From Canibacter sp052085365 (lineage in GTDB: Bacteria; Actinomycetota; Actinomycetes; Actinomycetales; Microbacteriaceae), in contig JBQDFP010000006.1 of assembly GCA_052085365.1 (NCBI GenBank), positions 39,854-103,853 on the forward strand: a stretch of 64,000 nt of DNA, read 5' to 3'. Positions 16,812-25,837 of this stretch are shown piece after piece. The position numbers were made by a program, and so were the translations under genes. The notes beneath the pieces are model-generated. The model did not search any database. It was given only the letters and a program-made list of their open reading frames with translations, and was not told the origin of the DNA. Within the stretch, counting starts at the first letter, position 1. Every line of letters begins with the position of its first letter.

Positions 16812-17923
16812 AACAACTCCAGCCCGACCTCGCAAAACTTCCACGCGTACTGAACTACGACGCTGACCCAGCCTCACTCCCAGCCCCAAACCGGCGACGC
16901 GTCACCGTGCTGCTTATCGCATTGGGCATCGGCCTCGTATTCGCGTCGCTCCTGTCAGCCGCGCTCGGGCAAATGCAGATACCCATGGTTGAAGTCATCG
17001 GGTCCCTGTGCCGCAAAGCTGGCCTTGGCTGCGGTGTTGAACCCGTGCACCCAAACGCGGACGCCGCGCTGTGGGAAGTGCGCTTCCCCCGCGTCGCACT
17101 CGCGATTCTCGTGGGTTCAGCCCTAGCCACAGCGGGTGCCATCATGCAGGGTGTGTTCGGAAATCCGCTCGCCGACCCCGGCGTCATCGGTGTCTCTTCG
17201 GGCGCCTCAGTTGGTGCAAGCCTCATGATCATTACCGGCGCCGCTGCGGCTTCATCGTTCGCGATTCCCGCGGGCGCATTCGTGACCGGTGTATTCACCG
17301 CGTTGCTCGTGTACACGATCTCGCGGGCCCGCGGCAAAACACAAGTGATCACCCTGATCTTGACGGGTATCGCGGTCAATGCATTCTGTGGTGCAGCGCT
17401 CGCACTCATGACGTTCGCCGCAGACACCAACCAGCGCGAACAGATCGTCTTCTGGCAAATGGGAAGCCTCGCTGGCGCACTCTGGGAATCAGTCGGAACC
17501 GTGTTCCCGCTCCTCATACTTGGTCTGGTGTTCGCATTCGCGATCGCGCAAAAGCTTGACCTGTTGAGCCTCGGCGACGATGCCGCACGCCATCTCGGAC
17601 TCAACATTGAACGCCTGCGCATCGTCTCCATTGTGATCGTCGCGATCCTCACCGCCGCAGCTGTCTCCTTTGCCGGCATTGTCGGTTTCGTGGGGCTCGT
17701 CATCCCGCACCTCATCCGCATGATCGTTGGTCCCGGCCACCGTGTTCTCGTCCCCGCAAGCGCGCTCGGCGGAGCATTCCTGCTTGTACTCGCCGACACG
17801 TTCGCCCGCACCGCAATCGCCTACGCGGAGCTGCCGCTCGGAATGCTGACGGCACTCATCGGTGGGCCATTCTTCTTCATGCTGATCAAGAGCAGCCAAA
17901 ACCGAAACGGAGGCTGGTCATGA
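16808..17923 (+). CDS. hmuU: Heme ABC transporter permease
   Basis: This FecCD-family membrane subunit pairs with HmuT and HmuV. The 371 residues include a soluble N-terminus of about 35 residues, then about ten hydrophobic helices. Motifs are RFPRVALAILVGSALATAGAIMQGVFGNPLADPGVIGVSSGA and VGLVIPHLIRMIVGPGHR. A short Cys-containing loop (SLCRKAGLGCGVEP) after the first helix is noteworthy and absent from the other permease in this window. GTG start overlapping the hmuT stop and ATGA overlap with hmuV indicate one translationally coupled unit. Confidence 0.9.
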   Translation: MKQLQPDLAKLPRVLNYDADPASLPAPNRRRVTVLLIALGIGLVFASLLSAALGQMQIPMVEVIGSLCRKAGLGCGVEPVHPNADAALWEVRFPRVALAILVGSALATAGAIMQGVFGNPLADPGVIGVSSGASVGASLMIITGAAAASSFAIPAGAFVTGVFTALLVYTISRARGKTQVITLILTGIAVNAFCGAALALMTFAADTNQREQIVFWQMGSLAGALWESVGTVFPLLILGLVFAFAIAQKLDLLSLGDDAARHLGLNIERLRIVSIVIVAILTAAAVSFAGIVGFVGLVIPHLIRMIVGPGHRVLVPASALGGAFLLVLADTFARTAIAYAELPLGMLTALIGGPFFFMLIKSSQNRNGGWS

Positions 17924-18729
17924 CCGTAGCACTCCAGGCGAGAGACGTCAGTGTGAAATTGGGTGGATCCACCATCATCTCTGACGTGAACTTTGACGTG
18001 CATCTGGGTGAGATTGTTGCCATCATCGGGCCCAACGGTGCCGGGAAGTCGACGTTGCTCGGTGCGATCGCTGGTGACCTCTGCTATTCGGGGTCGGTGA
18101 TGCTGCGCGATCAGGAAGTGTCATCGTGGAGCGCCAAACAACTCGCACAACAGCGCTCGGTGCTGCGGCAAACGAACGCGATTAGCTTCCCGTTCAGCGT
18201 GCTTGACGTCGTGAAAATGGGGCGTGCGCCCTGGCGTGGAGTTTCGAACGTCGAAGAGGACGACCGCATTATTGCGCAGGAACTGTTGCGCAGTGACACA
18301 TTCCAGTTCGCTGAACGCACGTTCACTTCGCTTTCGGGCGGTGAACGTGCTCGTGTGTCGCTCGCTCGGGCAATGGCTCAGCGCACCCCCCTCATGCTGC
18401 TTGATGAACCAACGGCCGCGCTCGACGTGAACTATCAAGAGCAAGTGCTCGCGCTCGCTCGTTGGTATGCCCGACAGGGCAACGCCGTGATTGTGGTGCT
18501 GCACGATCTCGCCGCAGCCGCCGCCTACGCCGACCGTGTGCTGCTGCTTGAAGAAGGCGGCGCGAGGGCCTGGGGCAGCCCGCAAGAAGTGCTCACGAGC
18601 GACACCATCAGCGACGTCTACCGCCACCCGGTGCGCGTGACCGTCGACGAAACCACTGACGAGCTCATGATCGTGCCAGTCCGTTTTGCGGACGAGACGG
18701 CCGAAGTGCAGAAGGAGACAAACGAATGA
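17920..18729 (+). CDS. hmuV: Heme ABC transporter ATPase
   Basis: This is the motor subunit of the HmuTUV heme importer. The 269 residues show Walker A GPNGAGKST, the HmuV-type sequence LRQTNAISFPFSVLDVVKMGRAPW around the Q-loop, signature LSGGERARVSLARA, Walker B LMLLDEPTAALD and switch His in LHDLAAAAA. The start overlaps hmuU, and the stop overlaps the next secreted protein (ATGA at 18726-18729). Confidence 0.92.
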   Translation: MTVALQARDVSVKLGGSTIISDVNFDVHLGEIVAIIGPNGAGKSTLLGAIAGDLCYSGSVMLRDQEVSSWSAKQLAQQRSVLRQTNAISFPFSVLDVVKMGRAPWRGVSNVEEDDRIIAQELLRSDTFQFAERTFTSLSGGERARVSLARAMAQRTPLMLLDEPTAALDVNYQEQVLALARWYARQGNAVIVVLHDLAAAAAYADRVLLLEEGGARAWGSPQEVLTSDTISDVYRHPVRVTVDETTDELMIVPVRFADETAEVQKETNE

Positions 18730-19604
18730 GAATCCAGGCCCTGCGCGTGACTATCGCGACACTTGCTGCATCGTTACTGGCTGCGCTGATCATGGTGCTG
18801 CCCGGAAACTTGGCACACGCTGCGGGACGCGTCGACGTGTCAACCACACCAGCCGCATCTGGCGCCACTAAGGTCACGCTGTCGGGCAGCGGCTTCCAAT
18901 ACCAGCCGAACGCGCCCGGTGGCGTTTACGTGTTCTTCGGCACGGTCGCTGACCCCTCAACCAACGCGTGGGCACCGTCGCAGGGCGGAAAATCGGGCGA
19001 AAGTTTTAGCTACGCCGCAACCTCAGGTGCACAGCTGCTGGTTGGTTTTGAGGGTGGATCCTCTGCTTCAGCATCAAACTCGGTGATTCGCTCGGACGGC
19101 ACCTGGTCCGCCGAAATGACCATCCCGGGAGCCACATTCGCTGGCTCTTCAGGTAACCCACACGATGGTGCGGACGCAACCGGCGCGGAAGTGAACTGTC
19201 TGGAAGTACAGTGCGGCATTATCACGATCGGCGCGCACGGCAACATGAACGCGAATAACGAATCGTTCACACCGGTGAGTTTCGTCACCGAATCTGGCGA
19301 AATTGAAACCGGAACCGCGGCACCCAGCTTTGACGATGATGCCACCCAGCTGTCGATTCCCGGCACCGACGAGAACGTAACTTCTGAAGACACCGCCGCC
19401 GATGAAGATAACGCTGCCGCACCAAACACTGAAGCGCTCGCAGACACGAGCAACACCTCGACTTGGGTAGTGCTGGGCGTCGTCGCATTCGCTGTGCTTG
19501 CACTCATCGGAGCGCTGGTGTTCTACATCGTGAATCGCAAAAAGACAACCGCAGCGGCTGGAGCCGTCCCCGCTGACGCATCAAACGAAGGGGATGAGTC
19601 GTGA
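18726..19604 (+). CDS. Secreted, membrane-anchored single-repeat protein of the heme locus
   Basis: This 292-residue protein has a signal peptide (1-32), one copy of the locus-specific beta repeat (about 34-182), an acidic linker (190-240), a transmembrane helix (about 242-266) and a basic/Ala-rich tail. The repeat has GVYVFFGTV, a Trp-Pro-Ser-Gln-Gly-Gly segment, a DGTW strand, the Cys pair in NCLEVQC and the highly conserved GIITIGAHG ... ESFTPVSF ending. The Cys-x4-Cys followed by a Gly-rich strand recalls neocarzinostatin-fold proteins; this is my inference. Start overlaps hmuV and stop overlaps the next gene. No canonical LAXTG is present. A heme-relay role is inferred from context. Confidence 0.75.
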   Translation: MRIQALRVTIATLAASLLAALIMVLPGNLAHAAGRVDVSTTPAASGATKVTLSGSGFQYQPNAPGGVYVFFGTVADPSTNAWAPSQGGKSGESFSYAATSGAQLLVGFEGGSSASASNSVIRSDGTWSAEMTIPGATFAGSSGNPHDGADATGAEVNCLEVQCGIITIGAHGNMNANNESFTPVSFVTESGEIETGTAAPSFDDDATQLSIPGTDENVTSEDTAADEDNAAAPNTEALADTSNTSTWVVLGVVAFAVLALIGALVFYIVNRKKTTAAAGAVPADASNEGDES

Positions 19605-21541
19605 GAACAATGCTCGCAGCTGGACTCGCTGTGGCACTGACCGTGCCATTGACACTGATTGGTGGGGCCGTACTCGCAGACGATGCCCCCGAAACTGCCG
19701 GTGCAGGAGCCGCAGAATCTGGCGAACTGCACTGGGGTGTGCGCGGAACGATCCGCAACTATCTCGAAAAATTCGATCACACCGGCGGAAGCATTGCCGC
19801 ATATGACAGCGCAACCTACTCCAAGGGCGATAAATACGCAGTGTTCCCGGTCGCCGGAGGTGAAGTCGATGCTGAGGCCGGAACCGCAAGCCTCAGCTTC
19901 GACGGTGAACTCGATATGCGTGGCTTCGACGAGCCGTGGCTGGACTTTGAAAACGTTCGACTGGAAGCCGCCGCCGGTGAGGCTCAGATCATCGTCGACA
20001 TGATCGAAAGCTACAACACCAAAGAGCGAACGAATGATCTTGTGCTCGCAGAGTTCACGGTCCCCGAAGACGGCTTCGCAGCCAACGGGAATACCGTTAC
20101 TCTGTCCGTCGGAGAGGGGACCTTCCCTGAAGAGATCGGTAACAACCATCTTCCCGCATACGGTGGCCCAACCTATGTTGCACCCAACGATTTTACTGAC
20201 GGCTTCGACCTGACTGTGCAGGTGGGTGGTGAAAGCCAGGGCCCCTCAGTGGGTACCGCATACCCCGATAACAATGCGGTTATGACGGTGAACCCGGGCA
20301 AAAACCTGCCAACCGACGAAGAAACCGAGGTCACGATCTCGGGAACCGGCTACGACCCGAGTGCTCCAGTCTATGTCGGGCTCGGCACGATGAAAGAACC
20401 CGCGAATCCCGAAAAATGGCGAAAGAGCAAAGGGGGGTTTAGCGGATCAGGCGAAGACTTCGATTACGGAAGCCCACGGCTCGTAGTCGCTCACGGTTCG
20501 ACAGACACAGATGTCTCCGACAGTACGATGGACGAAGACGGAAACTGGACGCTCACCCTTCCCGTCCCCGGCGCTCAGGTACCTTCGTTCTTCGGCGAAG
20601 ACATCGACTGTCTCCCGGTGCAGTGCGGGTTCTTCTCATTCGGAGCGCACGGCAAAACCAGCGCCAAAAACGAAGCCTTCACACCGATCACCTTCGTCGG
20701 CGCAGATGACTCTGAAACACCAGGCCCGGGTGACGGCTCAGACGACGAGACACCCGACGTCGATGATCCAACCCCCATCGACATTCCAGACAAGAAGAGC
20801 GACCCCTTCGGTGAATCAACCGGCACCAACCCAAGCGGTGCAAGCCTCACGGTCACGCCGGCATACTCGCTGAACGACACAGACCAGAAGGTGAAACTCA
20901 CCGGCAAGAACTTCCCGACGACGAACAAAGCGGGGACTGAATTTGGCGGACTCTACGTGCTCTTCGGCTGGGTTGATGACGGGAAATGGCGCCCGAGCGA
21001 AGGCGGAAGAAGCGGCAGCGAATTCACCTACGTTGAAGACATCACGGTCGACGGCAACCCGGCCGGGGTCTACCAGAGCATGGTGAACTACCCGGGAAAC
21101 ACGACCGGACCCGAACAGCCCTTCATGGACAAGAACGGGAACTTTACGATGGACTTCACCATCAGACAGTCTCAGTTCACGAGCGTTCACGACCGCACTA
21201 TTGACTGCTACCAAATGCAGTGCGGCATCATTACGATCGGTGCTCACGGGCAGCAAAGTCCAGGCGGTGAGGTCTTCACCCCGGTCTACTTCACTGAAAC
21301 AGCAGAAGAAACCGGTAACCAGGTACCGAACGCAATGCCAAAAGCCGAAGTCACCGCAAACCCCAACTTTGCTCAGCAAGCCGCGGGCACTTTGGCAAAC
21401 ACCGGAGCTGAAAACCGAATGATGCTCTTTGGTGGTCTATTCGTAACGAGCCTGGGCCTGTTCGCTCTTGCTCTGCTTACACTGCGTCGACGCGGAGGAG
21501 CCCCTTCCGAAGCGATGCTTCACTCACCCAACGCACAGTAA
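19601..21541 (+). CDS. LAXTG-anchored HtaA-domain heme-binding surface protein with two Cys-pair repeats
   Basis: This is a probable cell-wall heme receptor of 646 residues. Signal peptide 1-27; HtaA (PF04213-like) domain about 43-207 starting LHWGVRGTIRNYLEKF; repeat A about 226-365 (Cys337/Cys342, FSFGAHG); acidic Asp/Pro linker 370-400; repeat B about 416-564 (Cys536/Cys541, ITIGAHG, FTPVYF); sorting signal LANTG (598-602), hydrophobic helix and RRR tail. LAXTG is the class E sortase signal of actinobacteria; the sortase is not in this window. The HtaA domain lacks the His of the usual FxGH segment (here MRGFDEPW). GTG start overlaps the upstream stop. HtaA proteins bind heme in Corynebacterium; here binding is inferred. 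Confidence 0.85.
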   Translation: MRTMLAAGLAVALTVPLTLIGGAVLADDAPETAGAGAAESGELHWGVRGTIRNYLEKFDHTGGSIAAYDSATYSKGDKYAVFPVAGGEVDAEAGTASLSFDGELDMRGFDEPWLDFENVRLEAAAGEAQIIVDMIESYNTKERTNDLVLAEFTVPEDGFAANGNTVTLSVGEGTFPEEIGNNHLPAYGGPTYVAPNDFTDGFDLTVQVGGESQGPSVGTAYPDNNAVMTVNPGKNLPTDEETEVTISGTGYDPSAPVYVGLGTMKEPANPEKWRKSKGGFSGSGEDFDYGSPRLVVAHGSTDTDVSDSTMDEDGNWTLTLPVPGAQVPSFFGEDIDCLPVQCGFFSFGAHGKTSAKNEAFTPITFVGADDSETPGPGDGSDDETPDVDDPTPIDIPDKKSDPFGESTGTNPSGASLTVTPAYSLNDTDQKVKLTGKNFPTTNKAGTEFGGLYVLFGWVDDGKWRPSEGGRSGSEFTYVEDITVDGNPAGVYQSMVNYPGNTTGPEQPFMDKNGNFTMDFTIRQSQFTSVHDRTIDCYQMQCGIITIGAHGQQSPGGEVFTPVYFTETAEETGNQVPNAMPKAEVTANPNFAQQAAGTLANTGAENRMMLFGGLFVTSLGLFALALLTLRRRGGAPSEAMLHSPNAQ

Positions 21542-21552
21542 TCCAGAAAGAA

Positions 21553-24500
21553 ATGGACACAATGAGAAAGAAGAAATGGTACTCGGGGGTTGCGCTGGGC
21601 ACAGCAGCAGCGCTTGCCCTGAGCGGCCTGGCCACAGCGCCAGCGTTTGCCGCTGAGCCCGGAGGGTCCTCCACCGGCACCGGCCATAACGCCGAAGGTG
21701 ACGTACAACCTTCGCTGACAGTAACCCCTGGGAAAAACGTCAACCCCAAGGGCGACACGGTTCTCACACTCGAAGGCGAAAACTATGCCACGGCGACAAA
21801 AAGTGGCAATGTTTTCGGCGGTGCATACCTGCTTTTCGGAGTTATCGATCTGCAAGACGAAGCGGACGAAGGCAGCTGGGCGCCCTCTCAACGTGGCGTA
21901 AGCGGCGTGAACTATGATTATGCACCCGATGCCGGCGTCTACCAGTCACTCATTAACTATCCCGGAAATAACACTGAGCCGGGTCTTGACTTCATGGACG
22001 AGAACGGAAACTTCAGCACGACGCTGACCATTCCGGGAGCGCAGTTCACGAGCCAGGCGGGCGAAGAGATCGACTGCTTCGAAATGCAGTGCGGTGTCAT
22101 AACCGTCGGCGCTCACGGTCAGCAGAGCCCCGGTGTCGAAGTGTTCACCCCCGTAGAATTTGCGACCGGTGAAGACGAGGCGACCGCGCCAACAATTGAA
22201 ACCCAGCCAGGCGATGTGTCGGTTGAAGAGGGCGAAGACGCAACATTCAGCGTTGGTGTTGCGGGTGACCCTGAGCCGACGATCCAGTGGCAGTCACGTG
22301 AAAACGCAGAAAGTACCTGGGCAGATGTCGACGGCGCAACCAGTGACATCTTGACCGTTGAAAGCGCGGAGCTTGCAGCTGACGGCAGCCAGTACCGTGC
22401 TGCCGCTGAGAACGAGGCCGGGTCGGTTGAATCAGACGCGGCAACGCTCACTGTTACCGAAGTGGCCGAAGAACCACCGGCAGAAAACGCCTCGGAGGGT
22501 ACGCCGTACGCAGATAACACCGCGTACATGACAGTGACCCCGGGCAAAGAACTCAGCACGAGCGAAACCAACGAGCTCGTCATCGAAGGCCACGGGTATG
22601 ACCCCGCGGGTTCGATCTATGTCGGTATGGGAACCAACCTGAACACAGAGGATGCCGAACAGTGGCGCAAGAGTAACGGTGGGCTCAGCGGCCCCGACGG
22701 CGACTTCAACTATGGTGCACCGCGCCTGGTTGTGGAGCCCGGCTCTGACAACGGTGAAGTTGCCGACGCGCAAATGGACGCCGACGGAAACTGGACCCTG
22801 AGCGTATCGCTCACCGGAGCAGAAGTTTCAAGCTTCTTCGGTGGCGACGCGATCAACTGCGAAGCCGTTCAGTGTGGCATCTTCTCATTCGGTGCACACG
22901 GAAAGATCTCACCATCAAACGAGGCCTACACTGATATTTTCTTCGCGAAAGAGGCAGTTGCGCCGTCGTACACGGTGACTCCGACTGAGCTTCCCACAAC
23001 CGGCGGCAAAGTAACTGTTACCGGTGAAAACATTGACACTTCGGCACGCCCGGCTTGGGGCGACACCTCAAACCCCGCTGGACTGTATGTGTCTTTGGGG
23101 TGGATCAGTGACAACGGCTGGAAACCATCGGAGAACGCAGCGGGCGAAACGCGCAAGGCTGTGAGCACAAAATGGGTGCAGGGCGCTCAAGAAACTGACG
23201 GGGACCAGTACGTTCAGTGGACGGAAAACGAAGACGGCACCGCCAACTTCGAGTTCGATTTTGACAACATTGACTACGACACCGTGTATGCCGAGAAGCC
23301 TGCTGAAGGCGACTACAATCTTGCGGTTTTCGCTATCGGAGCCGGTGGCGTAAAGCAGGCAGTCAATGAGTATGCCGAACACATTACGATCGCGGCACCG
23401 CCAGCAGTCGAAACCGGTGTGATTGTCGCCGCGCAAGAAGCAGGTGAGTACCCCACCGATTTTGCTGGTGAGGACGTCACCGTAAACGCGGAGATTACAC
23501 CGGCGGACGCTAATGGTTCAGTTGAATTCTTCGCGGGCGAAACCTCACTCGGCGCAGCCGACGTCACAGAAGGCACCGCAACGATCACCACTGACAAGTT
23601 CGCGGGTGGTGCTCACCAGGTGACCGCAGTGTTCACCCCGAAGGGAAACTTCACCGAGTCAACCTCGGCTGCGCAGACCTACCGGATCGTTGACCTGGAA
23701 CCCGCAGTTGGCACTATCAACGTGGGCGAGGCAGCCAAGCAGATCAAGAACGCTGAACTGACTTGGTCGGTTGCGAACTACGTGAGCTTCGGCGCAGGCC
23801 CGGGCAAGGAGGTTCTTGGTGGCAGTGTCGAACTCGTCGACGGTGAATTCCTGTTTACTGGTGGCACCGGCGTCGAAGACGCAGACGGTAACCGCGAAAT
23901 CAGTTTCGACGGCGAGATTCGCCTTACCAGCGGCACAATGCCCGAGTGGAACTTCCGCGAACCTACTGTGTACGTGACTGCTGAAGGCGATGGCTATATT
24001 GAAGCCACGATCGACGGCGCTCACTACATGAGCCTCATGGGTGGAGAAGACACCACCTACGGTCCGGAACGCGTAGTGGTTCAAACCTTCACCGGTTCAG
24101 AAACGGCAACTGACGAGGGCGTAAGCTCCTTCACCGTTACCCCAACTTTCGAAGGACAGGTAGCGGCGGGGACCTGGCAGGGCGAGTACACTGGCGCAGC
24201 GCTGACGAACCAGTTCTTGCAGTATGTGAACGGCTTCGTGCGCTCATTCTTCCTGCAGTCCGGTTCAAGCTCGGATGCAACGAAGGTCGGAAACCCGATC
24301 TCGGTTGAGTACCAGGCGGGTGTTGCACCTGTCATTGCGGCTGACCCCGAGAACGTTACCGCCGCCGCAGGCGACGACGTAACCTTCTCTGTTGACGTAA
24401 CCGGTGATGCCGACATTGTGTGGCAGACCAAGGACGCGAACGGAGACTGGAGCGAAATCGGAACCGGCGCTGAACTGACGCTTGCAGAGGTTGACCTTGA

Positions 24501-25095
24501 TGCTGACGGAAGTGAATACCGTGCGGTAGCAACGAACGCCTTTGGTGAGTTGACTTCAGCATCCGCAACGCTCGTCGTTCACCCGGCAGGGGAGCCAGAA
24601 GCGCCTGAACTGACTGACGAAAACCAGGGCAACCTGAAGCTTGTCAGCCAGGACGGACTGACGGTCACGCTGAATGCCGGGCTCGAAAATGAGTGGATCG
24701 GTGTGACGCTGCACTCTGATCCACAATTCTTGGGCTGGGTCAAGAGCGACGCAGAGGGCAACTTCACGGTTACCGTACCCGAGGGCACCGAAGGAGCGAA
24801 CAGCCTTTCAGCAGTGAACGCCGACGGCGACATGCTCGGCTGGGTTGCTGTGAACTTCGCTACTGCAGATAACGGCAACTCCGCTAATAACGGTGGCGCC
24901 GACAACTCCGGTAACAAGGGTGACTCTGTTACCGGTACGGATAACGGTTCCGGCAGCAACGCCGACTCCGGTGATAACGCTGCAAACGGTCTTGCACAGA
25001 CCGGTAGCGAATCATTGCCGCTGATCGCTCTGGCACTGCTGCTTGCAGCCGCAGGCACATCAACTCTCGTGATGCGCCGCCGCCAGACCTCCTAA
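21553..25095 (+). CDS. Giant LAXTG-anchored multidomain heme-locus surface protein (HtaA, Ig and Cys-pair repeats)
   Basis: This is an 1180-residue wall-anchored protein. Order: signal peptide (1-34); Cys-pair repeat 1 (about 53-203, Cys175/Cys180); I-set-like Ig domain (212-302); repeat 2 (about 323-470, Cys near 435/440); a degenerate repeat 3 lacking both Cys (471-614); bacterial Ig-3-like domain (619-712); HtaA domain (716-924); second Ig domain (925-1010); stalk domain ending LGWVAVNF (1019-1105); Asn/Gly/Ser-rich spacer; LAQTG (1147-1151), helix and RRR tail. Alternative ATG 21562 would start MRKKKWYS. The arrangement suggests a long stalk presenting several ligand modules; heme capture is inferred from HtaA and location. 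Confidence 0.83.
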   Translation: MDTMRKKKWYSGVALGTAAALALSGLATAPAFAAEPGGSSTGTGHNAEGDVQPSLTVTPGKNVNPKGDTVLTLEGENYATATKSGNVFGGAYLLFGVIDLQDEADEGSWAPSQRGVSGVNYDYAPDAGVYQSLINYPGNNTEPGLDFMDENGNFSTTLTIPGAQFTSQAGEEIDCFEMQCGVITVGAHGQQSPGVEVFTPVEFATGEDEATAPTIETQPGDVSVEEGEDATFSVGVAGDPEPTIQWQSRENAESTWADVDGATSDILTVESAELAADGSQYRAAAENEAGSVESDAATLTVTEVAEEPPAENASEGTPYADNTAYMTVTPGKELSTSETNELVIEGHGYDPAGSIYVGMGTNLNTEDAEQWRKSNGGLSGPDGDFNYGAPRLVVEPGSDNGEVADAQMDADGNWTLSVSLTGAEVSSFFGGDAINCEAVQCGIFSFGAHGKISPSNEAYTDIFFAKEAVAPSYTVTPTELPTTGGKVTVTGENIDTSARPAWGDTSNPAGLYVSLGWISDNGWKPSENAAGETRKAVSTKWVQGAQETDGDQYVQWTENEDGTANFEFDFDNIDYDTVYAEKPAEGDYNLAVFAIGAGGVKQAVNEYAEHITIAAPPAVETGVIVAAQEAGEYPTDFAGEDVTVNAEITPADANGSVEFFAGETSLGAADVTEGTATITTDKFAGGAHQVTAVFTPKGNFTESTSAAQTYRIVDLEPAVGTINVGEAAKQIKNAELTWSVANYVSFGAGPGKEVLGGSVELVDGEFLFTGGTGVEDADGNREISFDGEIRLTSGTMPEWNFREPTVYVTAEGDGYIEATIDGAHYMSLMGGEDTTYGPERVVVQTFTGSETATDEGVSSFTVTPTFEGQVAAGTWQGEYTGAALTNQFLQYVNGFVRSFFLQSGSSSDATKVGNPISVEYQAGVAPVIAADPENVTAAAGDDVTFSVDVTGDADIVWQTKDANGDWSEIGTGAELTLAEVDLDADGSEYRAVATNAFGELTSASATLVVHPAGEPEAPELTDENQGNLKLVSQDGLTVTLNAGLENEWIGVTLHSDPQFLGWVKSDAEGNFTVTVPEGTEGANSLSAVNADGDMLGWVAVNFATADNGNSANNGGADNSGNKGDSVTGTDNGSGSNADSGDNAANGLAQTGSESLPLIALALLLAAAGTSTLVMRRRQTS

Positions 25096-25113
25096 CCACA
25101 CCCACCATCGATA

Positions 25114-25147
25114 AGCCTGGGGAGAGAAATCTTCCTCTCCCCAGGCT
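25114..25147 (+). terminator. 13-bp stem-loop between the giant surface protein and hmuO
   Basis: AGCCTGGGGAGAG (25114-25126) pairs perfectly with CTCTCCCCAGGCT (25135-25147) around an 8-nt loop. No T run follows, and the hmuO Shine-Dalgarno sequence GGAGAAAG starts 4 nt later. It may be a partial terminator, an mRNA-stabilising 3' structure or a translation control element rather than a classical terminator. Confidence 0.55.
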
Positions 25148-25168
25148 CTCGGAGAAAGAACACCCCAC

Positions 25169-25837
25169 ATGAGTACACCACTGTCACAAATCCTCCGCGA
25201 AGTGTCGTTCGGTGGTCACGAAGCCCCCACAGAAAAAGCTCCAGAACCGAACTATCACACCGCGTTCCTCCGTGGCGGCCTGAATTTAGCAGGCATCGCA
25301 GCACAGTTCGCACACCATTTCCTCATGTATGAGGCGCTCGAGAGCGCGACCCGAACACACGCTCAACAAAAAGGTGAATTCTTTGCGTTCTGGCTCCCAG
25401 AACTCCACCGTCTTCCAGCGGTTGAAAGCGACCTCCAATATTGGCTCGGCGACGACTGGGAAGCCCAAGTGCGTGAAAAATACGCCGCTGACGGCATTAA
25501 CCAATACGTGGCACGCATTGAAGAAGTCGCACCCCACGACTTCCCCCGATACGTGGCACACCATTACACCCGTTACCTCGCCGATCTGTCTGGCGGGTAC
25601 ATGATCGCGAAAATGTTCCGAAAGCACTACGGCGAAGAGGGAACATCGTTCTACTCATTCCCCGAAATCGCGGATCCGAAACAGTACAAAAATGATTACC
25701 GTCAGCTGCTCGATTCGCTTGACTTCAGCGACGACGAAAAACAGGTCATCGCTGAGGAAACCAGACTTGCCTACGAACTCAATAACGTGGCCGGCTCGGA
25801 CCTGCAGGCACGTTTCGAAACGGAATACCGGGCATGA
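25169..25837 (+). CDS. hmuO: Heme oxygenase (HmuO/HO-1 family) with a distal-helix Gly-to-Ala change
   Basis: Heme oxygenases cleave heme to biliverdin, CO and Fe2+. The 222 residues have the N-terminal helix LREVSFGGH, which aligns without gaps to the proximal-His helix of corynebacterial HmuO and places the ligand at His17. An insertion of about four residues follows. The distal helix reads HHYTRYLADLSGGYMIAKM: the catalytic Asp and the SGG are kept, but the first glycine of the usual LGDLSGGQ is Ala, and Gln is Tyr. In human HO-1 the corresponding Gly139-to-Ala change shifts activity toward peroxidase. GGAGAAAGAA precedes the ATG; the stop overlaps the next gene (ATGA). Confidence 0.88.
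   Translation: MSTPLSQILREVSFGGHEAPTEKAPEPNYHTAFLRGGLNLAGIAAQFAHHFLMYEALESATRTHAQQKGEFFAFWLPELHRLPAVESDLQYWLGDDWEAQVREKYAADGINQYVARIEEVAPHDFPRYVAHHYTRYLADLSGGYMIAKMFRKHYGEEGTSFYSFPEIADPKQYKNDYRQLLDSLDFSDDEKQVIAEETRLAYELNNVAGSDLQARFETEYRA

Noticed and set aside
16855..17811. 318-codon open frame antisense to hmuU
   Set aside because: It mirrors the codon pattern of the FecCD permease on the other strand, has a Met/Ala/Thr/Arg-rich composition typical of such shadows, and shows no motif or ribosome-binding site.
24889..24990. Asn/Gly/Ser/Asp-rich repeat stretch considered as a CRISPR or satellite repeat
   Set aside because: It is the in-frame low-complexity spacer before the LAQTG signal of the giant surface protein, with no regular spacer-repeat structure.
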